Below are positions 51,306 through 59,053 of a DNA stretch of 64,000 nt, one piece after another. Under the pieces are notes generated by a model. It was not told the DNA's origin. It saw nothing but the letters and a program-made list of their open reading frames with translations, and made no database searches. The position numbers were made by a program, and so were the translations under genes. The stretch comes from Sorangium cellulosum So0157-2. Its GTDB lineage: Bacteria; Myxococcota_A; Polyangia; Polyangiales; Polyangiaceae. Each line of letters opens with the position of its first letter. Within the stretch, counting starts at the first letter, position 1. Where the stretch lies: assembly GCF_000418325.1 (NCBI RefSeq), contig NC_021658.1, forward strand, positions 1,364,001 to 1,428,000, read 5' to 3'.

Positions 51306-52421
51306 ATGACTGTAATCTGTACCTCACGTTGCGTGATGATGATGTTGCTGGGCCTTTCGCTCCTGGCCTGCGGCGACGACGACGGCAAGGGCGGCGGCGA
51401 CCCCGGCGGCACGAGCAGCGGCGTCGGCGGGGGAGGGGGCAGCGGCGGTGATGGCGGAGGGGGCAGCGGGGGTGATGGCGGCGGCGGAGGGGGCCCGGCG
51501 GAGCTCGACCCGCGCGTCGAGGCGTGCCTGCGGATCAACGCCTGTGACGCCGACGGCGGCGCGCCGGTGGGACTCCAGGCCTGCCTCGGCCACGAGCTCG
51601 ATCAGCGGTGGGCCTGGGCCACCACCGGGGCGCGGCGGCTCGGCCTCGCGGCCATGGACTGCAAGCTCGCGGCGGCCGACTGCGCCGGCGTCCGCGCGTG
51701 CACGCCGGCCCTCGAGGAGCTCGGCGCGGCGTGCAGCGAGCGGGCCGGCGCCGATCTGTGCGAGGGCGACACCTGGGTGATGTGCGACGACCTGGGCGCG
51801 CCGCTCGCCGCGATGGATTGCGCGGCCGCCGGGCTCTCCTGCATGTCCGATTTCAACGCCGGGTGCGGCGCCGAGCCGTGCGATTACGCCACCACACAGG
51901 CGGCGTGCGATCCCGACGACGCGGACGTGCTCGTCGAGTGCAGCCCTGCCGGCTTCCTGACGCGGGTCCACTGTCCGAGCCAGTACAACCTGGTGCACGT
52001 GAACGGCCGTGACGGGGAGCAGGTCTTCTCGATCGCGGGGGAGACCTGCGGGTTCGACGAGCAGCGCGGCGCGCTCGGGTGCGTGGGCACGGGCGAGGCG
52101 TGCTCGTTCTTTTCGCAGCGGTGCGACGGCGCGGTGCTCGAGACCTGCGCGGGCGGCAAGCTGGGCCGCCGCGACTGCGCCGCCCTGGAGCCGGCCGGCC
52201 AGGGGTGCGGCTTCGTGCAGAGCGGGCAATTCGCGGGCGCGGCCTCCTGCGGGCTGGTCGGCGGCGCGTGCGACCTCGGCAGCGACGAGGCGTGCGACGG
52301 CGATGTCCTCCGGTACTGCGGCTGGGGAGAGCCGGCGGCCGTCGACTGCCGCGCCGCGGGCTACACCGGCTGCGCCACGGCCGAGCAGGGCGGGCGCACC
52401 GTCGCTTACTGCGCGCCGTAG
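51306..52421 (+). CDS. Cysteine-rich lipoprotein
   Basis: 371 residues. Signal ending LLGLSLLAC, a Gly/Ser/Asp linker, then about 300 residues with roughly 30 cysteines in a repeated pattern C(E/D)G(D/A)-x-(W/V)-x3-C-xx-(G/L), for example LCEGDTWVMCDDLG, RCDGAVLETCAGG and ACDGDVLRYCGWG, each followed by VDC/RDC. Repeats of this type occur in many myxobacterial surface lipoproteins. No enzyme motif; disulfide-rich surface role inferred. 69 nt after the kinase, but with its own promoter. Confidence 0.82.
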   Translation: MTVICTSRCVMMMLLGLSLLACGDDDGKGGGDPGGTSSGVGGGGGSGGDGGGGSGGDGGGGGGPAELDPRVEACLRINACDADGGAPVGLQACLGHELDQRWAWATTGARRLGLAAMDCKLAAADCAGVRACTPALEELGAACSERAGADLCEGDTWVMCDDLGAPLAAMDCAAAGLSCMSDFNAGCGAEPCDYATTQAACDPDDADVLVECSPAGFLTRVHCPSQYNLVHVNGRDGEQVFSIAGETCGFDEQRGALGCVGTGEACSFFSQRCDGAVLETCAGGKLGRRDCAALEPAGQGCGFVQSGQFAGAASCGLVGGACDLGSDEACDGDVLRYCGWGEPAAVDCRAAGYTGCATAEQGGRTVAYCAP

Positions 52422-52646
52422 GGCCGCCCGGGAACAGGCACCGAGCGACTCGACATCTCATCGACCCGCTGAACGGGGGAGCGCGCTGCTGCGTGGGCAG
52501 CAATCGCGGGCCCTCGTGTTGCTCGGGCGCGACGTGGTCGCTATAAGCTGGCCCGCAGCTCCCGCGCGAGCGGCACGGGCGTCGCTCTCCGCCGGCGGCC
52601 CATTCCCGGAGCCCGCCGCGGGGCGGTGTGGAGGTGGTCGTCGGCC
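52422..52646. other. Region upstream of methionine transporter operon
   Basis: 225 bp. No SAM or other known riboswitch core was recognised. A weak GCTGC/GCAGC hairpin near 52484 is the only structure. Confidence 0.4.
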
Positions 52647-53645
52647 GTGATCGAGCTGCGGGACGTCAGCAAGGTGTACCGGCAGGGCACGCGCGAGGTG
52701 ATCGCGCTCGACGGCGTCTCCTTGCGCGTGGCCCCGGGCGAGGTGTTCGGGGTGCTGGGGCATAGCGGCGCCGGCAAATCCACCCTCATCCGCTGCGTCA
52801 ACCTGCTCGAGCGGCCCACCGCGGGGGAGGTGCAGGTCGACGGGCGGGACATGCTGGCGCTCGGCCCGCGCGAGCTCCGCCAGGCCCGCCAGGGCATCGG
52901 CATGATCTTCCAGCACTTCAACCTCTTCTCCTCGCAGACCGTGGCGGCGAACATCGCCTATCCGCTGGCGATCGCGGGCTGGCCGACGGGCCGCATCCGC
53001 GCGCGGGTGGAGGAGCTGCTCGCGCTCGTCGACCTCACGGACAAGGCGCAGGCCTACCCGGCCCAGCTCTCCGGCGGCCAGAAGCAGCGGGTGGGGATCG
53101 CCCGGGCGCTCGCGCCGCGGCCGCGCGTGCTCCTGTCCGATGAAGCCACCTCCGCCCTCGACCCGGAGACGACGCGCTCGGTGCTCGGCCTCTTGCGGGA
53201 CATCAACCGTCAGCTGGGGCTCACCATCCTGCTCATCACCCACCAGATGGAGGTGCTCAAGGAGATCTGCCGCTCTGCGGCCGTGCTGGAGCGGGGCCGC
53301 GTGGTCGAGCAGGGCAAGGTCGTCGACCTGCTCGCGCACCCCGGCTCCCGCCTGAGCGCGCTGTGCTATGCGCCGCTCGCCGCGGGCGCCTGGCCCGTCC
53401 GCCCCGGAGGCCGCCTCGTCCGCCTGGCCCTCGTCGGCGACACCGCCGCTCAGCCTGTGCTCGCCGTGCTCGCGCGCCGCTTCGGCGTGGACGCCACCCT
53501 GCTCGAGGGCACGCTGGAGCGGGTGGGAGGCGTCCCGGTCGGCCGGCTGCTCGTCGAGCTCACCGGCGCCCCCGAGGCGCTGGAGCAGGCGCTCGACCAC
53601 CTGCGCGAGCAGCGGTATCGGCCGGAGCCCGTGGCGCATGACTAG
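52647..53645 (+). CDS. metN: Methionine ABC transporter ATP-binding protein
   Basis: 332 residues from GTG 52647, giving the usual MIELRDVSKVY start; a GTG at 52626 is in frame. Walker A GHSGAGKST, Q-loop FQHFNLF, signature LSGGQKQRVGIARAL, Walker B VLLSDEATSALD, switch His in LLITHQMEV. The last 80 residues form the NIL/ACT-like domain that binds methionine and inhibits transport. Overlaps metI by 8 nt. Confidence 0.95.
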   Translation: MIELRDVSKVYRQGTREVIALDGVSLRVAPGEVFGVLGHSGAGKSTLIRCVNLLERPTAGEVQVDGRDMLALGPRELRQARQGIGMIFQHFNLFSSQTVAANIAYPLAIAGWPTGRIRARVEELLALVDLTDKAQAYPAQLSGGQKQRVGIARALAPRPRVLLSDEATSALDPETTRSVLGLLRDINRQLGLTILLITHQMEVLKEICRSAAVLERGRVVEQGKVVDLLAHPGSRLSALCYAPLAAGAWPVRPGGRLVRLALVGDTAAQPVLAVLARRFGVDATLLEGTLERVGGVPVGRLLVELTGAPEALEQALDHLREQRYRPEPVAHD

Positions 53646-54318
53646 CGAGCTCGCGGCGTCGCTGTGGACGGCCACCGTGGAGACGCTCTACATGACGTCG
53701 GTCTCCGCGATCCTGGTCCTCGTCGCGGGGCTCCCGCTGGGCGTGCTGCTGGTGATCACCGACCGGGGCGGGCTCTGGGAGCGGCCGCTGCTCCAGCGCG
53801 CGCTCGGCACGCTCGTGAACGTGGGGCGCTCGGTGCCGTTCATCATCCTCATGGTGGCGATCGTGCCGCTGACGCGGCTCCTCGTGGGCACCACCATCGG
53901 CACCACGGCCGCCATCGTGCCCCTGGTGGTGGCGGCGATCCCCTTCCTCGGGCGCGTCGTGGAGCAGAGCCTGCGGGAGGTGGACCCCGGGCTCGTGGAG
54001 GCGGCGGTGGCGATGGGCTCCACCCACCGGCAGGTGATCCTCCGGGTGCTCCTGCCCGAGGCGCTGCCGTCCCTCGTGCGCGGCGCGGCGCTCATGGTGA
54101 TCAGCCTGCTCGGGACCAGCGCCATGGCGGGCGCCGTGGGCGGCGGCGGCCTCGGCGACCTGGCCGTCAAATATGGATACATGCGTTTTCGCACCGACGT
54201 GATGCTGGGCTGTCTCGTCGTGCTCCTCGTCCTCGTCCAGGGCGTCCAGCTGCTCGGCGACCGGCTCGCCTCCCGCTTCGACCGCACGAGCACCCGGGGC
54301 GCCGGCGCTCGCGATTGA
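53638..54318 (+). CDS. metI: Methionine ABC transporter permease
   Basis: 226 residues, five or six membrane helices. The EAA loop reads VEAAVAMGSTHRQVILRVLLP, contacting MetN. GRSVPFIILMVAIVP and LLGTSAMAGAVGGGGLGDLA are conserved MetI segments. Its ATG lies inside the metN 3' end (8-nt overlap), so translation is coupled. Confidence 0.96.
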   Translation: MTSELAASLWTATVETLYMTSVSAILVLVAGLPLGVLLVITDRGGLWERPLLQRALGTLVNVGRSVPFIILMVAIVPLTRLLVGTTIGTTAAIVPLVVAAIPFLGRVVEQSLREVDPGLVEAAVAMGSTHRQVILRVLLPEALPSLVRGAALMVISLLGTSAMAGAVGGGGLGDLAVKYGYMRFRTDVMLGCLVVLLVLVQGVQLLGDRLASRFDRTSTRGAGARD

Positions 54319-54378
54319 CCCTGTTCCAGGGCCGTGGCCCGCGCCGCTTCGTCACGTGAACCCTCCGGAGGACCGACC

Positions 54379-55209
54379 ATGAAGCGAACCCCTGCGATCG
54401 TTCTCACCGCTCTCCTGCTCGCCGTGATGGCGCTGCTCACCGGCTGCAAGAAGCCCGACGAGCCGGCCGGCGCCGGCGGCAGCCGCACCTTGAAGGTCGG
54501 CGCCACCCCCGTGCCGCACGCCGAGATCCTCCGGGTGGCCGCCCCGCTGGCCGAGCGGGAAGGGGTGAAGATCGAGGTTGTCGAGTTCACCGATTACATC
54601 CAGCCGAACATCGCGCTCTCGGACGGCCAGCTCGGCGCCAATTACTTCCAGCACGTGCCGTATCTCGAGCGCTTCTGCGCCGACCGGGAGCTCTCGCTAG
54701 GCAGCGCGGCGGCGGTGCACCTCGAGCCGCTGGCCCTGTACTCCACAAAGCACGCTCGCCTCGAGGATTTGCCCGACGGAGCGCAGGTGACGATCCCGGC
54801 CGACCCGACCAACGGGAGCCGGGCCCTCCAGCTCCTGGCCGAGCACGGGCTCCTGCGCCTCCGCGACGGGGCGGGGGTCGCCGCGACGGTGAGGGACGTG
54901 CTCGACGGCCCGCGCAAGCTCGCCCTCCGGGAGATCGACGCCGAGCAGCAGCCGCGCACGCTGGCGGACGTGGACGCCGCCGTCATCAACGGCAACTACT
55001 TCCTCGAGGCGCAGAAGAACCTGAAGCTCGACGCGAAGGTGCTCGCCAGCGAGCCCGCCAAGGGCAACCCGTACGCGAACGTGCTGGCCGTGCGGAAGGG
55101 CGATGAGGCGCGGCCGGAGGTGCAGGCGCTGATCAAGGCGCTGCGCTCCGACGAGGTGAGGCGCTACATCGAGTCGACCTACGGGGGCGCGGTGGTGCCG
55201 GCGTTCTGA
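54379..55209 (+). CDS. metQ: Methionine-binding lipoprotein
   Basis: 276 residues. Lipobox ALLTGC, then the NlpA/MetQ fold: KVGATPVPHAEILRVAAPLA, EVVEFTDYIQPNIAL, GQLGANYFQHVPYL, VTIPADPTNGSRALQLLAEH, VDAAVINGNYFLEA, GNPYANVLAVRKGD. Delivers D/L-methionine to MetNI. GGAGGA precedes the ATG, 60 nt after metI. The order metN-metI-metQ is the standard operon. Confidence 0.96.
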   Translation: MKRTPAIVLTALLLAVMALLTGCKKPDEPAGAGGSRTLKVGATPVPHAEILRVAAPLAEREGVKIEVVEFTDYIQPNIALSDGQLGANYFQHVPYLERFCADRELSLGSAAAVHLEPLALYSTKHARLEDLPDGAQVTIPADPTNGSRALQLLAEHGLLRLRDGAGVAATVRDVLDGPRKLALREIDAEQQPRTLADVDAAVINGNYFLEAQKNLKLDAKVLASEPAKGNPYANVLAVRKGDEARPEVQALIKALRSDEVRRYIESTYGGAVVPAF

Positions 55210-55689
55210 CGCGGACCCGCGCGGGAGCGCGCGACGCGCGCCCGCCCGGAGCACCGCGGGCCAGAAATCCCGCCAGGATTCCGGTGCGGTGTCGAACCGT
55301 CGCGATCCGTTACTTTCGGCGGGATTTCGGGGGGGGCGTGACGACGGATCGCACCCCCTCGGACGGCATGGACCCAACCCGGGTCCAACCGCCGAGCCCT
55401 GGGCCCGTGGAGCTCGCGACGGTCGATCCATCGCCTCGAGCCGCCGTGGTTGCGTCGCTCGCCGCCACCCAGAGCCGAGCGTTCTGCGCCGCAAGGCGCC
55501 CGGTGACGCCGCATAGCGTCTCGCGTGCGCCTCCCGGGCCAGACCAACGCCCGGACGGACGCGTGTGCCCACGGCACGCCGATGCGCCCCGTAGCGCGCT
55601 CGGCGCCGCCCGGACCACGCTCTTTCGGCCCAGGACCGAGCCATCACGACGCTCGCGGCCCCACCCGTTCGGTTTGCTGCGCTACACTT
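55210..55689. other. Intergenic region after metQ
   Basis: 480 bp without convincing coding sequence. Contains the inverted repeat at 55264-55328. Open frames here continue into the 35-bp repeats only because those lack stops. Confidence 0.45.
55264..55328. repeat. 11-bp perfect inverted repeat after metQ
   Basis: GAAATCCCGCC (55264-55274) and GGCGGGATTTC (55318-55328) with a 43-nt loop. Right arm is followed by a G run, not T, so a classical terminator is unlikely. Confidence 0.45.
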
Positions 55690-55969
55690 CTTCGCGCTGC
55701 GATCCGGCTTCTTTTACCTACGCGCTTCGCGCTGCGATCCGGCTTCTTTTACCTACGCGCTTCGCGCTGCGATCCGGCTTCTTTTACCTACGCGCTTCGC
55801 GCTGCGATCCGGCTTCTTTTACCTACGCGCTTCGCGCTGCGATCCGGCTTCTTTTACCTACGCGCTTCGCGCTGCGATCCGGCTTCTTTTACCTACGCGC
55901 TTCGCGCTGCGATCCGGCTTCTTTTACCTACGCGCTTCGCGCTGCGATCCGGCTTCTTTTACCTACGCG
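55690..55969. repeat. Eight perfect 35-bp tandem repeats
   Basis: Unit begins CTTCGCGCTGCGATCCGGCT and ends TTTTACCTACGCG; eight head-to-tail copies without a single mismatch (280 bp). Each junction makes GCGC-TTC-GCGC, a small hairpin. The unit is not a multiple of three and has no stop in either strand's repeated frames, which explains the spurious ORFs through it. No unique spacers, so not CRISPR. Identity of all copies implies recent expansion or homogenisation. Confidence 0.95.
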
Positions 55970-56135
55970 GACCCAGGCAGCACAGTCGATCCTGCGGGTC
56001 GCGGGCGACGACGCGATGCGCCGACGGGCGCAGACCGTCGAGAAGCGCCGAGGGCGGCGCATCGCCGTGATCGCGCTGGCGCGGCGGTTGTCCTGCGTAT
56101 TTGGGGCGAGGTGGCGCGATGGCGCCCTCAGGGGC

Positions 56136-57554
56136 TCAGGGCCACGTGCCCACGCCAAGCATCACGTGGTCGAACCCCAGCGAGGGATCCTTGTCGTCCG
56201 TGTGGGTGATGGGACCGTCATACGTTCCGGCGAACCGCACGCTTCCGTCGGGAGCGAACGCCAGACGCTCCACGATGACTTGTCGGGGCCCCTTCAGGAG
56301 GAGGGATTCCACCCGCTCACCCTGGGCATCCATCCTCAGCAGCATGCCTTGGCCGGACTCCATCCAGCTGTTCGTGTCCACCTGCAGGAAATCCGTGACA
56401 CCCGCGAACCAGGCACGCCCCTCCACGTCCACCTGGAAGTCGTACGGGAGGTCTTCCCGCGCGAAGTCGATGACGCGATGGTGGAGCAACGTCCCATCCT
56501 CCATGTGCGCACGCATCAGGATGAGATCCCACTCGGTGGTGTCATTGGGACGGTCATACTTGGGCACACGGCTCGTTGCTCCGATGAGGAGCTCACCCCG
56601 GTAGACGCCCATCCCCACCAGCTGCTCGTCATGCTCGTTGCCATGGAGCTGGGCGGCGTGGTGGCGGCCGTCGGGACCGATGCGCTGGACGAGGACGTCC
56701 ACGCGTCCGCCGCGCCACGCAAGCTCACGGCCGAAGTGCTGTCGCCAGGCCGCCGCTTCGTTTCGATGCATGCTCCAGGCGACGAGCAGGTTCCCCTCCG
56801 CATCCAACGTGAGCTGCTCCTGGCCGGCCAAGCTATCCATCCAGTCATGGCCCGGCATCAGCTGCAGGTCCCAGGCGACGTCGAGCCCCGACGTGAGCCG
56901 ATAGAGCTTCACCCCGTGGGACCAGAGGATGAAGGCGGCCTCCTCCCCGAGGGCCAACGCGCGCAGGTGTACCGATCGGGAACGTTCCCAGTGCAGCTCC
57001 TGCGCGGGACTCTCCACCACCTCTGCGACACCGTCCTCGTCCAACAGATACTCCCGCGACTCACCAGGGCGCCCCGGGTCATCAAAGCCGCGCGCTGCGA
57101 GGACCCGCCCCTCGGGGGACAACCGACGCAGCCTCAGTCGGTAGGAGGTCGTCTCCGGAATGCGCTGCAGCTCGAAGAGCGTGAGCTCGCCGCTGGGATG
57201 ACGCACGAACCGGTAGGGCTCGACGTTCTCCTCGCGCTCGAGCGTGAGCACTCGCTGTCCGCTGGGCGCATACACATCCAGTGCCCATCGTCCGGTGATG
57301 TCATGCGGGAACATGAAGTCCTGCCGGATGACCCAGCTGCGGCCTTCCTCATCCACCTCGAGCTGATGGACCGTGCCCTGGAAGGACTCTCCCACCTGGC
57401 GGTACCGCGTCTGCGTGGGCCAGGCCTCATGCGAGGTCCATCGCGCCGCATCCGTGACGGGAACCAGGACAGCCCTGTCTCCCCCCTCCGGAGCGGAGGG
57501 CTGGCACGCCAGCAGGAGCAAGAGGGAACCCAGGAAGCCGCGTGTCACCTTCAC
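56136..57554 (-). CDS. Exported lipoprotein, propeller-like, unknown function
   Basis: 472 residues. GTG 57554 chosen because AGGAG lies 7 nt upstream. Signal ends LLLLLAC (lipobox). The mature part has many WD/NHL-like strands: EVDEEGRSWVIRQDF, LDAEGNLLVAWSM, VDVEGRAWFAGVTDF, FAPDGSVRFAGTYDGP. GC and codon use are somewhat lower than neighbours, more like Cystobacterineae genes. Its start is 1 nt after the stop of the HD-domain frame, giving coupling in the present sequence. Confidence 0.78.
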   Translation of the reverse strand: MKVTRGFLGSLLLLLACQPSAPEGGDRAVLVPVTDAARWTSHEAWPTQTRYRQVGESFQGTVHQLEVDEEGRSWVIRQDFMFPHDITGRWALDVYAPSGQRVLTLEREENVEPYRFVRHPSGELTLFELQRIPETTSYRLRLRRLSPEGRVLAARGFDDPGRPGESREYLLDEDGVAEVVESPAQELHWERSRSVHLRALALGEEAAFILWSHGVKLYRLTSGLDVAWDLQLMPGHDWMDSLAGQEQLTLDAEGNLLVAWSMHRNEAAAWRQHFGRELAWRGGRVDVLVQRIGPDGRHHAAQLHGNEHDEQLVGMGVYRGELLIGATSRVPKYDRPNDTTEWDLILMRAHMEDGTLLHHRVIDFAREDLPYDFQVDVEGRAWFAGVTDFLQVDTNSWMESGQGMLLRMDAQGERVESLLLKGPRQVIVERLAFAPDGSVRFAGTYDGPITHTDDKDPSLGFDHVMLGVGTWP

Positions 57555-57555
57555 C

Positions 57556-58083
57556 TCAATACTCCTGGCGAAAGGCCAGGTCAGTCGCCGAGCGCCGCCC
57601 GCAGCCGCGCCCACATCCGCGCGTCCCCAGGCCGGCCAGGGCCTGCTCGAAGCCCTCCTGCTCGCTGTGGTACATCGCGCGCTTGTCCGGGTGCTCTCGC
57701 GACGCCTCGGCGTTCGCGATCCGGTCCGCGAGCTTGATCTCGTACGCGGCGCGGTTCCGCTCCTTGCGGTTCCTCCCGGTCCCGGTCACCGCCCACATGA
57801 GCGCCGCCACGTCCTCCCCGAAACGGGCGGCGGTCTCCTCGCGTGTCGTGGCGGTATCTTCCAGGGCGTCGTGCAGCCAGGCGGCGACGCCGAGCGCGCC
57901 GCCGTGGCCGAACGCCGCGAGCACCGCGCGCACCTGGGCGAGGTGCACGCAGTACGGGTGCTGGCCGTACCGCTGCCCGGCGTGTCGCTCCTCCGCGAGG
58001 CGCCGCGCCGCCGCCTCGCGGGGGTCCTGGTCGGCCTGCGCGCTGGTCGGGAGCGTGTAGGCGTAGGCAGGGCGCTCCGGCAT
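57556..58083 (-). CDS. RelA/SpoT-type HD phosphohydrolase, C-terminus apparently frameshifted
   Basis: 175 residues. (p)ppGpp-hydrolase/MESH1-like HD fold: HAGQRYGQHPYCVHLAQVR, AAWLHDALEDTATT (HD), EDVAALMWAVTG, KLADRIANAEAS. After EGFEQALAGLG the frame turns to TRGCGRGCGRRSATDLAF, while the next frame gives DARMWARLRAALGD and a stop at 57581, the end expected for this family. One extra G in the CTGGGGA run would restore it. Start ATG 58083; GTG 58131 is an alternative. Either a real C-terminal mutation or a base-calling error. Confidence 0.75.
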   Translation of the reverse strand: MPERPAYAYTLPTSAQADQDPREAAARRLAEERHAGQRYGQHPYCVHLAQVRAVLAAFGHGGALGVAAWLHDALEDTATTREETAARFGEDVAALMWAVTGTGRNRKERNRAAYEIKLADRIANAEASREHPDKRAMYHSEQEGFEQALAGLGTRGCGRGCGRRSATDLAFRQEY

Positions 58084-58193
58084 GGCTGAAGCATACGCGC
58101 TCCGGCCCGGGAGCGCACGGGGGCTCCGCACGCGTGCAGCCCGACCCCGCGTCGGTTCACCAGGGAGGCTACGGAGCGAGTGAAGTGGAACTG

Positions 58194-58370
58194 GCCGAAC
58201 CTCGGCGCCGGCGCCGGCCCCGTCATCGCGGTGTCCATGCGCGTCCAGGTCCCTGTGTGGACATCGAAGTACCAGAGATCGGACAGGGTGGCACCGTCGA
58301 ACCGGCTGCCCCCGAAGAGCCAGATGCGGCCGTTGTGCTCATCGGCGACGAGCTTCGCGTTGGCGAGCAG
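58194..58370 (-). pseudogene. Kelch-repeat protein remnant
   Basis: Minus-strand translation reads LANAKLVADEHNGRIWLFGG then SRFDGATLSDLWYFDVHTGT and WTRMDTAMTGPAPAPRFG, a clear Kelch blade (GG...DLWxFDxxTxxWTxM). It breaks off at about 58370 without a start and decays after 58194. Abuts a plus-strand remnant of another gene. Confidence 0.7.
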
Positions 58371-58513
58371 CGCCCTTCTCGGACCTCACCCAAGGCGGGT
58401 GGGGCCAGCAGTTCGACGCCATGGACGTGACGCAGATCTCGGCGATCCAGTTTCGCTTCGGACCTGGGTTGAGCTTCAACGTCTGGATCGACGACATCTC
58501 GTTCTTGAGGTAG
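58371..58513 (+). pseudogene. C-terminal remnant of CIA30/CBM11-like domain protein
   Basis: Plus-strand frame gives PFSDLTQGGWGQQFDAMDVT, QISAIQFRFGPGLSFNVWID and DISFLR before a stop at 58511. This is the last 45 residues of the galactose-binding-like domain seen at the end of myxobacterial secreted hydrolases and carbohydrate-binding proteins. Nothing upstream of 58371 continues it, so only the 3' end survives. Confidence 0.65.
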
Positions 58514-59053
58514 CGGAGACCGTATCGGTAGCGCCCCCGGAGCCACCGCCGTTGCGATCATCGGTGCAAGCGGCTCGCTCGGCGATGGAGCCTGACGACG
58601 GACCGCCCCTCCTTTCACGGACGGCCCCCTCGGACCAGATCCTCTCGCCATTGGGATCGCGCGCTCGGCATTCCGGCGCTTCTAGCGGCCGTCCAGGTCG
58701 CGTGAGCCGCCGCCTGAGCAAGCTTGTCTTCGCTTGGCGCGTCGGGAAGCGTGACCACGCCAGCGCCGACGCGCTCGTCGGGGACGCGTGCGCGCCTCGT
58801 CGTCATGCCGCAGCTCCCTACGGACAGGCTCGGTCCCTGCGAGCGCGTTCGTCCCGAGATGCTTGGGGATAAATCCTGCGCGGCGCTTGCGTTTCGATTT
58901 GCAGCGCTCTAGCCTCTCGTGGCATCGCAAAGATCACCTTCGGAACGGGAACGAAGCGCTCGTTCGAGGATGATCCCGTACAGCATCCATCTCCGATGGG
59001 TCAGACGTCTGGAATCCCCCAGCACGGCTGGGGTTCACCTGTTTTTTGTCGCA
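58514..59053. other. Intergenic region, no gene seen
   Basis: 540 bp before the PLP decarboxylase. Long open frames exist but have no recognisable domain and no ribosome site. Composition becomes more mixed than in neighbouring genes. Confidence 0.45.

Noticed and set aside
52422..52646. SAM riboswitch ahead of metN
   Set aside because: None of the conserved SAM-I, SAM-II or SAH core elements were recognised; only a weak hairpin is present.
55690..55969. CRISPR array
   Set aside because: The 35-bp units are directly adjacent with no variable spacers, and no cas genes are present.
55284..57737. 817-codon plus-strand ORF through the tandem repeats
   Set aside because: Open only because the repeats lack stops and it is antisense to the 472-residue lipoprotein; no ribosome site.
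58180..58872. 230-codon plus-strand ORF
   Set aside because: It crosses the Kelch and CIA30-like remnants in the wrong frame for both.
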